Assembly (NCBI GenBank): GCA_038240605.1
Contig: JBBSDP010000006.1
Span: 1-64,000, forward strand
From: JBBSDP01 sp038240605
GTDB taxonomy: Bacteria > Planctomycetota > Phycisphaerae > Tepidisphaerales > Tepidisphaeraceae
Reading direction: 5' to 3'
Length of the DNA stretch: 64,000 nt
Shown here: piece after piece, positions 1 to 9,148 of the stretch
How the letters are laid out: each line of letters starts with the position of its first letter
Position numbering within the stretch: the stretch's first letter is position 1
Position numbers and translations under genes: made by a program
The notes under the pieces: generated by a model
Databases searched by the model: none
What the model was told of the DNA's origin: nothing
The model's input: the letters and a program-made list of their open reading frames with translations, nothing else

Positions 1-1
1 C

Positions 2-544
2 CAAATCGGAGGCCGCGGCTTCAATGGGGTAGGTCTGCACTACACGGGTTCTCGTGAATCAATCCGCGCTGGCGCGATGGGAATGCACAAATCAGGCGGG
101 AAAATTCCGCAAATCGATCGAAGCTGCGAAGGTTAGGCTAACTTTGGACTTGGAGGGGACCTGGAGGGCACGCCGTATACGATCGATTGGACCTTAAATG
201 GCGGCCCTCCTTTGTTTGGTGCAAAAGCACCCATCGACTTGACCCGATGTATTCGCTATGAAGCAACCGGTTATCGCAGTTACCACAAATATGAATGCAA
301 GATTCAGCAAGTGAAGAATGCGATGTTTCATCGACTCGCCAGCGAAAAACTTGCGAAAATGTTGAACGGCATGAGCGGCTGTCCTGACCTGCTGGCCGTC
401 GCGCCAGACGAATCAGACTGGCGTCTATGCGAGGTGAAAGGTCTAAGAGACAAGGTAGGACCTGAGCAGAAAGGGATCGCGAGAAAAGTCTTGAAAGTGA
501 CCGGCCGAAAGGTATTGCTATTGCATCTTGCCCCGATCGACTAA
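2..544 (+). CDS. VRR-NUC-like nuclease domain protein, truncated at the left edge
   Basis: The reading frame is open from base 2 to the TAA at 542-544, so the gene enters from outside the window and has about 180 visible codons. The C-terminal half has the layout of a VRR-NUC (PD-(D/E)XK) nuclease: a Cys-Pro-Asp-Leu-Leu segment, then Glu-Val-Lys-Gly followed by an Asp and a downstream Gln. This would supply the Asp and the E-x-K metal-binding triad. The first third is Gly-rich and reads like ordinary coding sequence. VRR-NUC proteins occur in phages and as stand-alone structure-specific nucleases; I cannot say which applies here. A TTG at 212 would give only 110 residues and lacks an obvious ribosome site, so I prefer the longer, truncated reading. 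Confidence 0.5.
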
Positions 545-586
545 TGACGTAGTTGGTGTGGAGTCCCGGCTTCCCGTTCAGCCCCA

Positions 587-1294
587 CTACGGCGATTTCC
601 GTCCATTCTTCGCGCGTTTCGCAGATCCTCCCGCTTCTGTCGCCTTCGGCAAATATGTCGCGATAAGCTGTTCCACCGCCGGCTGCACCACCCTCGCCGC
701 ATCATTCCGCCCATGCGTTTGGCGGAGGATGAGGGCGCCTTCGACTAACGCCGTGTAGCAGTCGGCGAAGGTTTCCGCGCTGGCGGGGTCGGCGCCGGCG
801 GATTGGGCGAGGTTGCGCCGGTGGTCTCTTGCCCGGCGCTTGTAGGCGGCGGCGGCCTGGTGGACCGGGTCGTGGGGGTTGGGGAACTCGGCGGCGGTGT
901 TCATGAACATGCAGCCGTGGAAGTCGAGGTCGTTGAACCAGAGGTCCATGACGTCGAACATCGCCAGGAGCTGGCGGGCGGGATCGTCGCCGGCCAGCTT
1001 GCGCACGGCTCCGGCCCAAGCCTGGGATTCCCATTCATCCCGGCGTTGCACCGCGGCGACCATCAGGTCGTCCTTGCTCTCGAAATGCTTGTAGAAGGTC
1101 GTCGTGGTGACACCGGGCCTGGCGATCACCTGGTCGAGGCCGACCGCGCCGAAGCCGTTGGGATAGAACAGATCGACGGCGGTGGCGACGAGCCGTTCGC
1201 GGCCGGCCTTAGACGGATCGGAGAGACGGAAGAGTTCTAAGGCGGATTTGAATTGGGTTGGGTTGGGGGGCATGCGGGTTTTCTTTGCGGCCAT
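587..1294 (-). CDS. TetR/AcrR family transcriptional regulator
   Basis: This 235-residue protein has a TetR-type helix-turn-helix at about residues 33-80, including the typical FYKHFESKDDLM stretch that ends the DNA-binding domain. The remainder is helical and would form the ligand-binding and dimer domain. A basic tail (Lys/Arg rich, about 20 residues) ends the protein. Members repress neighbouring genes until a small molecule binds. The neighbour upstream on the same strand is a small membrane protein, 39 bases away, which is a possible target, but no operator could be identified. The start at ATG 1294 gives a 30-residue extension before the HTH, so a shorter start cannot be ruled out. Confidence 0.88.
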   Translation of the reverse strand: MAAKKTRMPPNPTQFKSALELFRLSDPSKAGRERLVATAVDLFYPNGFGAVGLDQVIARPGVTTTTFYKHFESKDDLMVAAVQRRDEWESQAWAGAVRKLAGDDPARQLLAMFDVMDLWFNDLDFHGCMFMNTAAEFPNPHDPVHQAAAAYKRRARDHRRNLAQSAGADPASAETFADCYTALVEGALILRQTHGRNDAARVVQPAVEQLIATYLPKATEAGGSAKRAKNGRKSP

Positions 1295-1333
1295 CGCATC
1301 GCGCTCAATTCGCCGGCTTCCATCGCCACGTTT

Positions 1334-1831
1334 TCAGGACCTGATCGAAGGGAACGGAAACATCCGTCCCCGAGGTTTGCGCTGCCATGATGAGGTAAAG
1401 GTGACGAAGTCCGACGGAGCTGACGTCTGTCCGGCGGATGGGATCGTGACGCCGGCACGCGGCGTGACCAACGTCCGTTGGCGCAATCCCTGGTTCAGTT
1501 GACCGAGCGTAAACAACACGAGCAACACGGTAAACACGATCGTGGAACTGAGCTGCGACCGTCTGGACGCCGTATAAACGATCAGCGCCACGAGGCCGCT
1601 GATGAGGGGCCCGCCCATCATGATTCCCATGAAATAGCTGAACGCGTAATCCGGCGATGATGCCTTCACCTTTTCGACCGGCCAACCGAAGACGATGATC
1701 ACCACGACGTAAATCAACACGGGAAAAATCGCCCACCCTGCGAGCATCCCGCCGCGCGGCTTCGGCGGCGCAGCCGGAGGCGGCATGTAGGGGATCGGTG
1801 GCGGCCTTTGGGGCAGGGATTCCATTCGCAT
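1334..1831 (-). CDS. Small membrane protein of unknown function
   Basis: The 165-residue product starts with a proline-rich cytoplasmic-type segment (about 25 residues with runs of Pro). Three hydrophobic stretches follow, near residues 28-50, 66-90 and 96-116, so it is probably an integral membrane protein with three helices. The C-terminal 45 residues are polar and Ser/Thr/Arg rich. No family is recognised. It lies on the same strand as the TetR gene and may be co-transcribed with it. Its start codon is 27 bases from the start of the divergent DUF1810 gene, so the two promoters must overlap. Confidence 0.6.
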   Translation of the reverse strand: MRMESLPQRPPPIPYMPPPAAPPKPRGGMLAGWAIFPVLIYVVVIIVFGWPVEKVKASSPDYAFSYFMGIMMGGPLISGLVALIVYTASRRSQLSSTIVFTVLLVLFTLGQLNQGLRQRTLVTPRAGVTIPSAGQTSAPSDFVTFTSSWQRKPRGRMFPFPSIRS

Positions 1832-1858
1832 ATCCTAACCGTTGACGCGGTGGACATC

Positions 1859-2317
1859 GTGAAGAAGCGTTATAGCCAGAACGTTGGAACCGGGAACGAC
1901 CCATTCGACCTGGAACGGTTCGTGCTGGCGCAGACGGGCGTTTATGACCGGGCGCTTGCGGAAATCCGCGCCGGCCAAAAACGGTCGCATTGGATGTGGT
2001 TCATCTTCCCGCAGTACATCGGGCTGGGGCGAAGTGCGGCCTCTCTGGAATATGCGATCAAGAGCAGGGCGGAGGCGGAAGCATACCTGAGGCACCCGCT
2101 CCTGGGGCCACGGCTGTCTGAATGTACCGAGGCCATTCTTGGCTTTGAGGGTCGGTCGGCGCTGGAGATACTGGGCTCGCCGGATGACGTGAAGCTGAAG
2201 TCATGCGCGACGCTGTTCGGAGAGGTCTCGCCGGCTGGGTCGGTGTTCGAGCGGGTGCTGGCGAAATATTTCGACGGCGAGCGCGATGTGGAGACGATTC
2301 GACTGATGGGCGGGTAG
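1859..2317 (+). CDS. DUF1810 family protein
   Basis: The protein has the full DUF1810 signature: DPFDLERFV near the N-terminus, a regular KRSHWMWFIFPQ core, then a GLGRS segment, EAEAYLRHPLLG, and a C-terminal DDVKLKS-TLF block. The family (about 140-150 residues) is widespread in bacteria and its function is unknown. The likely start is the GTG at 1859, giving 152 residues; a GTG at 1850 and a TTG at 1808 are alternatives. None has a clear ribosome site. The 1808 start would place its first codons inside the divergent membrane-protein gene. Confidence 0.85.
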   Translation: MKKRYSQNVGTGNDPFDLERFVLAQTGVYDRALAEIRAGQKRSHWMWFIFPQYIGLGRSAASLEYAIKSRAEAEAYLRHPLLGPRLSECTEAILGFEGRSALEILGSPDDVKLKSCATLFGEVSPAGSVFERVLAKYFDGERDVETIRLMGG

Positions 2318-2350
2318 CGACCGCAATGAGTGGAGGGAGCCCTGCGGTGC

Positions 2351-2605
2351 TTAACCTTCATGCCTGCGAGCCGCCTGGATTTGTGCCAAAAAATCAGCGA
2401 AGGTCGGGTCGTTCTTGAACCTTCCCGCTTGCAGTCGCCACCAATTCCGCGGCGTGGGCGGGACGGCCACCGACCCTGACGGATACAACGACTTCAACGT
2501 CGCGGCAAAAGACCGCAGAGCCTTGGCCGCTTCTTCGGCCTCCCGCGCGGCCTGCTTCTGTGCGATGGCGTGTTTGGCGGAGCGTCGTTTGGTGGATGTC
2601 GCCAT
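2351..2605 (-). CDS. Small basic protein, unknown
   Basis: This 84-residue frame starts at ATG 2605 with a Lys/Arg/Thr-rich N-terminus, then an Ala/Glu-rich stretch likely to be helical (about residues 15-40). The C-terminal part carries NWWRLQAGRFKNDPTFADF. The tail resembles small planctomycete proteins that sit beside Uma2 or toxin-like genes, but I cannot name a family. It ends 33 bases before the end of the convergent DUF1810 gene. A longer start at 2674 would run into the neighbouring gene and is less likely. Confidence 0.45.
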   Translation of the reverse strand: MATSTKRRSAKHAIAQKQAAREAEEAAKALRSFAATLKSLYPSGSVAVPPTPRNWWRLQAGRFKNDPTFADFLAQIQAARRHEG

Positions 2606-2633
2606 AGCAATACCGATTCTTGCATCCACACTT

Positions 2634-2882
2634 TCAAGCAGCGGCTTCAGGCGTTCCGGGCGAATGCACCTCAAGTTCCGTCACGAGCAGCAGGTCTAAA
2701 ATACTGAAGCTGTCGTTGTCGCCATGCACGATCAACGTCCGGCCGGTTGGAGATCGGGAAATAAAATCGGGATGTCGCACGAGAAACGATCGTCCATCGC
2801 CCATGTGAATGGTGAAGGGGCGGAATGGCTGCGCGTGATGAACGGTTTGAAGCTGCTCGACGGTCATGTCCCAATTATACAT
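2634..2882 (-). CDS. Small conserved protein (MTVEQL...PFRPFTIHMGDGR type), unknown
   Basis: The 82-residue product contains MTVEQLQ, then QPFRPFTIHMGDGRSFLVRHPDF, SRSPTGRTLIV, and a hydrophobic tail ILDLLLVTELEV. I know this layout from small planctomycete proteins of unknown function with two to three beta-hairpins. Either ATG 2882 or ATG 2867 (the latter directly at MTVEQL) could be the start. The downstream gene on the same strand begins 29 bases after this stop, so the pair may be one transcript. I see nothing that assigns a role. Confidence 0.6.
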   Translation of the reverse strand: MYNWDMTVEQLQTVHHAQPFRPFTIHMGDGRSFLVRHPDFISRSPTGRTLIVHGDNDSFSILDLLLVTELEVHSPGTPEAAA

Positions 2883-2961
2883 ACTTCGCGCCATAGTGCG
2901 GGTCACGATTGGGCTTCCAGTCGACATCCCGGGCAGCACAGCCGGCAGGCAACTTCGTCGC

Positions 2962-5900
2962 TCAGTGTCCCCCATGCTCATGCGCCGGCGCTGCCAGCGT
3001 GAAGTCCGGATGTTCCGCCAGATACGCATCCACATCCTTTGTCACCACCATTCTCCCCCACATCATTTCCCAGTGGCCGGGATAAGTGCAGAAGTAGTCG
3101 TAGTCACCCTCCTTGCGCGGGGCCATGAGCTTCAGCGTCTGGGACTGGCCGGGCTCCAGGAGCTTCGTGGCGGAGAGGATGTCGAGACTGCGCGGAATGT
3201 AGGCGCGGCCCTGGCCATCCAGCTCGTCGGGGCGCATGTTGGCGGCGACGGCGGCGATGCTCGGACGCGTGCCGGGGTTCACGATCGTCAGGTTGTGGGG
3301 CATGAAATCGAGGTTGTCGACGATCACCTCGAATGGCTTGCCCGCCTCGACGACCAGCCGGGGCGTGTCGTAACGCATCTGCTCGCGGACCGTGTTGATT
3401 ACGAAGACCGCGACGCGCAGCGACTTGAGGTCCTTGCGCAGGGCCTCGGCCTGATCGGGCGGCAGAAAGCCGGCCAGCGTGCCGGCGAACTGCACCGTCT
3501 CGACATAGTCCTGGCCGGTGCGATCGGCGGCCGGGACCGTCTTCGCCCAGGCGACAAGCGCCTCGGCGGCGTCGGCGGCCTTGGCCTTGTCCCAGGCCTG
3601 GCGCGGCAGCACGCGGATGCCGCGGGCGGCGGCGACCACGTCCTGCTTCTCCTTGATCAGGTCCACCAGCGCCGCGAACGTGTCGCGCTGGTGCTTGTTC
3701 ATGCTGACGGCGGCGCGGATCGCCGCCGGACGGATCGAGCCGACCGCGCTGCTGCCGACGACGATCTTGGCGCTCTGCGCCGGGGCGGGGTTGTCGGCGC
3801 GGGTGAAGACAGGCTGGCGACCGTTGTTGAGCACCGTCACCGTGAAGTGATCGAGACGGCCGGCAAACGAGCCGTCGCTATCGGTGCGGTTCCAGACCAC
3901 GATCGATTCGATAGGGCGCTCAGCGCCGAGGTCCACTTCCCACCACGGATTGTTCTCGTTCTCGTTGGTGTGTGTTTGGGTGCCGCTGGAGAAGGTTCCG
4001 TCGGTGTTGCCGTCAATGGCACGGCTGGCGTCGGCGCCGTAACCGGTGCTCGACTGCTTGGCGTGACCACTCAGGGCGATGTTGCGGCCTTCACTGAACA
4101 CCTGCACCTCGGCCAGCGTAAGGGTGCCGATGCGCGGCAGCTCGATGCGGACGTAGCGGCCGCTGGAGCCCGAAGCGTTCTTCGCCGCGTCAGCAATCTC
4201 CGGCGGAAGCTGCGACGCGAGCAACGGCTTTACGCGATCGAACGCAGTGCTGCGGATATCCGGATCGAAGACGAAGGGAATGCTCCCCAGCACATCGACC
4301 AGGCCCGCTGGTGAGACACCCGGCTTCCACACCTGATCGAGCGACTGATCGGCGGTGGCGACGGCGGCCCAGGCGGGCTGGCGCACTTCGCCTGTTTCGC
4401 CCGTCGTCGCCAGCTTTTCAATGCGGGCGCGCAGGGCCTTGAGGTCATCGGGCGACTGCGCCGGCAGCATCCGGGCCACCACCACGGCGCTGGCCGGGTC
4501 CTTCTTCGAGAGGGTGTCGATCATGCCAAGCAGCGTGGTGGCATTGTTGGTCTTGCGCATCGCCGACAGCTCGTTGAGCGTCTGCGTGCGCGTGACATCG
4601 GGCACCTCGGGCCGCAGGAGGATCGCCTGAAGCACGTTGGGGTTCTTGGGGAGCTTCAGCAGCTCGGCGGTGCTGACGTTGTGGATGACGTAATCGAGGC
4701 CGGCGGGGTTGTCCGCGCCGATCAGCTTGCCGCTGGCAACCGCCTTGCGGAAGATCGGGTCGAGCTGCTTCATCGTCTGCTTGAGCGTGTAATCGATGTA
4801 GTAATCCGTGGGAAGCGTCTTAGCCGCCAGGGCGACATCGACCGCTTCGGGTTCGCTAAAGAAGCTGGCGGCGCGGACCGCTTCGAGGCGGACGCGCGGG
4901 CTCTGGTCCTCCACCTGCACCTTCAGGAGGGGCAAAGCGTCGGCGATCCGGTCGCGCCAATAGCAGAGCACGCGCGTGGCGGCGGCGCGGGCGTGCGGGT
5001 CGGGGGAGCGTAGGACGCGCTTAAGCAGGTCCTCGTTCACTACGTTCATCCACTGGTGGACCCACAGGCCCTCTGTCACGTTGTGCTCGTACGCCGGGTC
5101 GGCCTTGTCGAGGCCGGCGATCCACTTATCGGCGGCGGCGACGACTTCGGCCGGGTCATGCTTGCCCAGCTCGATCTTCGCGAGCGTGCGCGTCTGGCCT
5201 TCGGGCTCCTTGAGCAGGTCGAGCAGGGCGGGGATCGGCGCGCCGTCGATCCTGGGCGGAGTCATGAGGGGACGGCCCTCGCAGGTGATCCGGTAAATAC
5301 GGCCATGCTCGTGATCGCGGTTGGGATCGCGAATGTGGTGCTGCATGTGGCCGATGATCGCGTTGCTCCAGTCGGCGAAGTAAACCGCGCCGTCCGGACC
5401 CACGTTGACCGCGGTGGGGCGGAAAGTCGGGTCGGGGGAGCTGACCAGCGGCTCGAGCGTCTCGCCCTTGAGCCCCGATCCCTCCTCGCTCACCTTCACG
5501 CGGTAGATTCCCTGGAAGCTGATCACGTTGCAGTTAAGGAAGTTCTCGCTGAACTCGGCCGGGAAGTGCCGGCTGCTGAGGATGCCGGTGCCCGGGCAGG
5601 GGCGCGAGGGGCGGGCCCAGAACTCCTTGATGGAATCGTGCTTCTGCGGGTAGTCGATGTGGCCGCTGATCGCAGGGCCGAAGTAGGTGTTATTGCCGGT
5701 GGCGTCGGTGATGAAGTCGTTGCCCCAGTAATCGAAGACCCGGCCGTGCGGGTTGGCGTAGCCGTAGGGGGCATAGCGCTCGAAGCGGCCGGTGCGCGGC
5801 TCGAAGCGGTAGATGCAGGCATCTTCGTTGCGGACGGGGCCTTCGGCGGTCTCGACCTGCGTGCGATGGAAGACGCCGTCGCTGAGGTAGGTGGCGCCGC

Positions 5901-8400
5901 CCGGGTCAAGCACCATCGAGTTGGTGGTGTGGTGGGAGTCGGCGGAGTCCATGCCCATGAGGACGCGCTCGATCGTATCGGCGCGATCGCCTCCCTTGCT
6001 GTCGCGCACGAACAAGAGGTCCGGCGCCTGCATCACCAGGATGCCGTCCTTATAGAACTGGAACCCGGTGGGGGCGTTCAGCCCGTCGATGAAGTGGGTG
6101 CACTTGTCGGCGTGGCCGGTGCCCTTGGTGTCCTCGAAGATCAGGATGCTGTCGCCGACGGTGGAGGTGGGGGTGCGCTCCGGATAGTTGCGCCAGGCGG
6201 CGACCCAGAGGCGGCCCTTGGTGTCCCACGCCATCTGCAACGGCTTGATCAACTCGGGGAACTCCTCTTCGCTGGCGAAGAGGTTCACCTTGCAACCCTT
6301 GGGGACCTTCATCTGCGCGATCGCTGCCTCGGCGCCAGGGAAGGGCCACGATTTGTCGGGCTTGGAGCCGGGATGGTTGGTCTCGACATCCTCGACCGGC
6401 GGCAGGTTGGCATTCTCGATGGCGGGAGGCGCTTCGCCGCGAGCGACGGCCCAGACGCGCTGGTCATCGTTGGCGGTCTGCGCGTCGCGCTGGGACATTT
6501 CTTCCTGCATCACCTCGTAGTTGGTGATCTTCTTGCCGTGCGAGGGGAACGAGAGCTGCGAGCGTCCGCCGTACACGTTGTAACCGTCGATCGTTCGATA
6601 GCGGGCGTGCCACTTGTCGTTCTTTTCGATGACGGTGGCGCGCAGCTTCTCGATGTCGCCGGTGGGAGCCGCCTTACCGAAGACGGCCTGATACATAATC
6701 GGGGCCAGCAGCTTGTTGCCGGCGGCGGTGAGATAGTGGGAGTTGATGGTAAGGGGCTGTCCCTGTTTGGCGGCTTCTTCGAAGAGCTTTTGCGAGGGAG
6801 TGAAGAGGTCGACGAACTGCACGCCGTTCGCCTGGGCCACTTCCGCCATGGCGGCGGCATAGGCCTGGACGCGGGCATTGGTGGCGGTGGGATCGGGGAA
6901 ATCGGCGCCGAGCTTTTCGTCGGCGGTGGGGGAGAAGAGGACGAGGCGCGGCGTGCCCTTGCCGCTGTAATTGCTGGTGAGGGTCGCCTTGACGAACTTG
7001 TCCAAGTCCTGCTTGAACTTGGGGAGGCCTTCGGTTCCCTTGAACGATTCGTTGTAGCCGTAGAAGGCGAAGATCACGTCCGCCCTGGTCTTCTTGAGCC
7101 ACTCGTCGCGCGTGCCGAAGTTCTCCGAGCGCTGCCAGGTGGCGACTTCATCGCCCGAGGCGGAGAGGTTGCGGAAGGAAAGCTCGTTCCGCGGGAAGGC
7201 GGCGTGGACGAGCGACTCGAACCAGCCATCGTGCTGGAAGCGATCCGCCAATACGCCGCCGAGCAGCGCGACGTGGTCTCCCTTGTTCAGCGTCAGCGGC
7301 GTACCCGCGGCCACGGGTGTGGCGGGCCTGGGCGTTTCGGTCGCGGTGGCGGCAGCGCCGCCCGCGCCCTCGCCGATCCCTTTGCCGAGCACCATGTCGG
7401 CGGGGTGGATTCCCTTGCGGTATCCGTTGAAGCCGTAGGCGGTGGGGTGATAGGCGTCGACGATTTCGACGTCCGCCTTTTTGGGCACGTCCATGCCCAG
7501 TCCCCAGTAGACGCCGTTGACGATCAGGCGGCGCAGGCCTTCGTTCTGAAGGTCGGTGGACGCACCCATCGTGGTGCAGAGGACGTGGTTTTCCTTGCCG
7601 GTCTCATTCTTGTAGATGCGCGTCCAGGCGATCGGCATCATCGGATCGTTGATGCCCTGCTGCTTCTGGAGGGAATTCTTGCGCGAGTAGTCGGCGGGCG
7701 GATCGGTGGGGTTCATCCCCTTCAGCACCTGGCCGTGGAAGAGAATCTTCGCGTCCTTCGGCAGGTGCGCTTCGTAGACGTCGGTGGTGACGAAGATGTC
7801 GTCGACGCCGTTGAGAATCGCCTCGTCCCTGGACGAGGCCTCGACGATCGCGCGGGTGGCCTCGGACTTGTGACGGCCCCAGTGATCGACCCACTGCTCG
7901 CCCAGGACGCGCTTGCCGAACCCATTGTACGAAGCGTACGTGCCGCCGCTGAAGTTGAAGGCGTGCGTCGCGGTGCGCAGGCCGATGATGGGGATGCCGC
8001 GCTGGTAGGCGTCGACGAAATGTTTCATCGTCGCGTCGGGGTAGTTGCGGAAGCGGGTGAGGATGACGATCGCGTCGGCGGTGTCGAGCTCCTCGGGATC
8101 GGAAAGGAACTGCGTATTGTTGGGATTGATCGTGCCGTCGGGGTCGAGGGCGAAGAGGACCGTGCAGGTGAACCCGTGCCGCTGGCTGAGGATCTTCGCC
8201 AGCATCGGCAACCCCTCTTCGCTGCGGTATTCCTCGTCGCCGCTGACGAAGACGATGTGCTTGCCCTTGCCGGGACCTTCCTTGCCCGGGAAGGTGATCG
8301 AGCCGGATCCCGCCACGGCGGGCGTGGCCGCGGCGGCCAGGCAGAGAAGGGCAAACATCGAACAGACAAGCCGGTTAACGACGAGCGCAGGGTTCTTCAT
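2962..8400 (-). CDS. Giant secreted multidomain protein: ThuA, SGNH hydrolase, dehydrogenase propeller, HEAT, discoidin and cupredoxin domains
   Basis: The 1812-residue product starts at ATG 8400 with a signal peptide ending near residue 30 (AVAGSG). Domains in order: ThuA-like, about 45-305; SGNH/GDSL hydrolase-like, about 370-575 (GDHVALLGGVLADRFQ, later a DLFTP segment); the beta-propeller of planctomycete-type membrane-bound dehydrogenases, about 690-1090; HEAT-like helical repeats, about 1100-1390; a discoidin (F5/8 type C) sugar-binding fold, about 1410-1560; and a cupredoxin at 1690-1800. The copper ligands are visible as His1702, Cys1771, His1776 and Met1780. Relatives usually end in a c-type cytochrome with CxxCH; I see no CxxCH here, so electron transfer probably passes through copper. 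It likely acts outside the cytoplasm on carbohydrates. An in-frame start at 8466 lacks a better ribosome site. Confidence 0.85.
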   Translation of the reverse strand: MKNPALVVNRLVCSMFALLCLAAAATPAVAGSGSITFPGKEGPGKGKHIVFVSGDEEYRSEEGLPMLAKILSQRHGFTCTVLFALDPDGTINPNNTQFLSDPEELDTADAIVILTRFRNYPDATMKHFVDAYQRGIPIIGLRTATHAFNFSGGTYASYNGFGKRVLGEQWVDHWGRHKSEATRAIVEASSRDEAILNGVDDIFVTTDVYEAHLPKDAKILFHGQVLKGMNPTDPPADYSRKNSLQKQQGINDPMMPIAWTRIYKNETGKENHVLCTTMGASTDLQNEGLRRLIVNGVYWGLGMDVPKKADVEIVDAYHPTAYGFNGYRKGIHPADMVLGKGIGEGAGGAAATATETPRPATPVAAGTPLTLNKGDHVALLGGVLADRFQHDGWFESLVHAAFPRNELSFRNLSASGDEVATWQRSENFGTRDEWLKKTRADVIFAFYGYNESFKGTEGLPKFKQDLDKFVKATLTSNYSGKGTPRLVLFSPTADEKLGADFPDPTATNARVQAYAAAMAEVAQANGVQFVDLFTPSQKLFEEAAKQGQPLTINSHYLTAAGNKLLAPIMYQAVFGKAAPTGDIEKLRATVIEKNDKWHARYRTIDGYNVYGGRSQLSFPSHGKKITNYEVMQEEMSQRDAQTANDDQRVWAVARGEAPPAIENANLPPVEDVETNHPGSKPDKSWPFPGAEAAIAQMKVPKGCKVNLFASEEEFPELIKPLQMAWDTKGRLWVAAWRNYPERTPTSTVGDSILIFEDTKGTGHADKCTHFIDGLNAPTGFQFYKDGILVMQAPDLLFVRDSKGGDRADTIERVLMGMDSADSHHTTNSMVLDPGGATYLSDGVFHRTQVETAEGPVRNEDACIYRFEPRTGRFERYAPYGYANPHGRVFDYWGNDFITDATGNNTYFGPAISGHIDYPQKHDSIKEFWARPSRPCPGTGILSSRHFPAEFSENFLNCNVISFQGIYRVKVSEEGSGLKGETLEPLVSSPDPTFRPTAVNVGPDGAVYFADWSNAIIGHMQHHIRDPNRDHEHGRIYRITCEGRPLMTPPRIDGAPIPALLDLLKEPEGQTRTLAKIELGKHDPAEVVAAADKWIAGLDKADPAYEHNVTEGLWVHQWMNVVNEDLLKRVLRSPDPHARAAATRVLCYWRDRIADALPLLKVQVEDQSPRVRLEAVRAASFFSEPEAVDVALAAKTLPTDYYIDYTLKQTMKQLDPIFRKAVASGKLIGADNPAGLDYVIHNVSTAELLKLPKNPNVLQAILLRPEVPDVTRTQTLNELSAMRKTNNATTLLGMIDTLSKKDPASAVVVARMLPAQSPDDLKALRARIEKLATTGETGEVRQPAWAAVATADQSLDQVWKPGVSPAGLVDVLGSIPFVFDPDIRSTAFDRVKPLLASQLPPEIADAAKNASGSSGRYVRIELPRIGTLTLAEVQVFSEGRNIALSGHAKQSSTGYGADASRAIDGNTDGTFSSGTQTHTNENENNPWWEVDLGAERPIESIVVWNRTDSDGSFAGRLDHFTVTVLNNGRQPVFTRADNPAPAQSAKIVVGSSAVGSIRPAAIRAAVSMNKHQRDTFAALVDLIKEKQDVVAAARGIRVLPRQAWDKAKAADAAEALVAWAKTVPAADRTGQDYVETVQFAGTLAGFLPPDQAEALRKDLKSLRVAVFVINTVREQMRYDTPRLVVEAGKPFEVIVDNLDFMPHNLTIVNPGTRPSIAAVAANMRPDELDGQGRAYIPRSLDILSATKLLEPGQSQTLKLMAPRKEGDYDYFCTYPGHWEMMWGRMVVTKDVDAYLAEHPDFTLAAPAHEHGGH

Positions 8401-8570
8401 GATTTGCACGGTTGAGGTCAGGCCATCGCGCGAGGAATCGACATCGGTCGGTCCGCCGGGGACCACTATATCCGCGTGGACTTCTTGATCTACCCTCGAT
8501 AGACGGCTCTGTTTGATGGCTGAGGAATACCGGGACGTCTGTATCGCTTACCTGATTGGCGACTATTCAA

Positions 8571-9005
8571 ATGACCGCTCGCGTCCCCGATCCAGCTTTG
8601 GCAGATTTGAGCCAGCGCAAGCGATCACTCCCGCGCTTTGCCCTCACTTGCACGGCGGCGGTCGTCGTCACGTTCGTGACGTTCCTGCCCCTGTGCAATC
8701 AGATCTTCCACTGCGGCTGCACGTTCGCCGGGACGGGTCACTGCAACGTGCATCACGCATCGGGAACGAAGTGTCCGTATTGCGCCCACGGTAATGGCTC
8801 GTTCGCCGTCGCGTACGGATTGATCGTAGCGGGCATCGCCGGTGCGGTTGCCATCGGCCTGCGAATGGGTCGGGGTCATCTCGTCACCGGATTCATCGCC
8901 GGACTGATCGGATACGGCCTAACCGCCGGCGTCGTCGGATTGATGTTCGCGCTCCATTATCACTATCCGACGTGGTTCGGGCTGCACCTTGCTGCAGGGG
9001 GATGA
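8571..9005 (+). CDS. Small membrane protein with a Cys/His-rich loop, unknown
   Basis: This 144-residue protein starts at ATG 8571. A basic N-terminus precedes a first hydrophobic helix (about 24-44). A Cys/His-rich loop follows (CNQIFHCGCTF, then HCNVHHASGTKCPYC), and then two more helices. Three or more Cys plus several His in about 35 residues suggest a metal or disulphide site on the outer face. Comparable proteins occur in planctomycetes and acidobacteria without a known role. The gene is divergent from the giant secreted protein, separated by 170 bases that probably hold both promoters. Confidence 0.65.
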   Translation: MTARVPDPALADLSQRKRSLPRFALTCTAAVVVTFVTFLPLCNQIFHCGCTFAGTGHCNVHHASGTKCPYCAHGNGSFAVAYGLIVAGIAGAVAIGLRMGRGHLVTGFIAGLIGYGLTAGVVGLMFALHYHYPTWFGLHLAAGG

Positions 9006-9083
9006 CCGCTACCAATCTGCCGACCTGGTCTAATGCGCAGCCCTATGGTGTACCGGGACCCCGAATTTCAATGTTTCGGTGGC

Positions 9084-9112
9084 TTGCATTGCGTCCTTGG
9101 GTTTCCTAGACT
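9084..9112 (+). promoter_or_regulatory. Sigma-70-type promoter of rpmB
   Basis: TTGCAT at 9084-9089 is followed after 17 bases by TAGACT at 9107-9112. The expected start of transcription near 9119 gives a leader of about 30 bases before the L28 gene. Confidence 0.55.
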
Positions 9113-9148
9113 GCGGGGCTCGATTTTTTGGCCAAGAGGTAGAACGAC

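Noticed and set aside
803..1240. Plus-strand frame opposite the TetR gene
   Set aside because: Antisense of a clear TetR protein; Val/Gly/Glu-rich without motifs.
5056..8415. Plus-strand open frame of 1119 codons opposite the giant secreted protein
   Set aside because: It is the antisense of a strongly coding gene. Its product is a Gly/Val/Ala/Arg/Asp mixture without domains, as expected from the complement of high-GC coding sequence.
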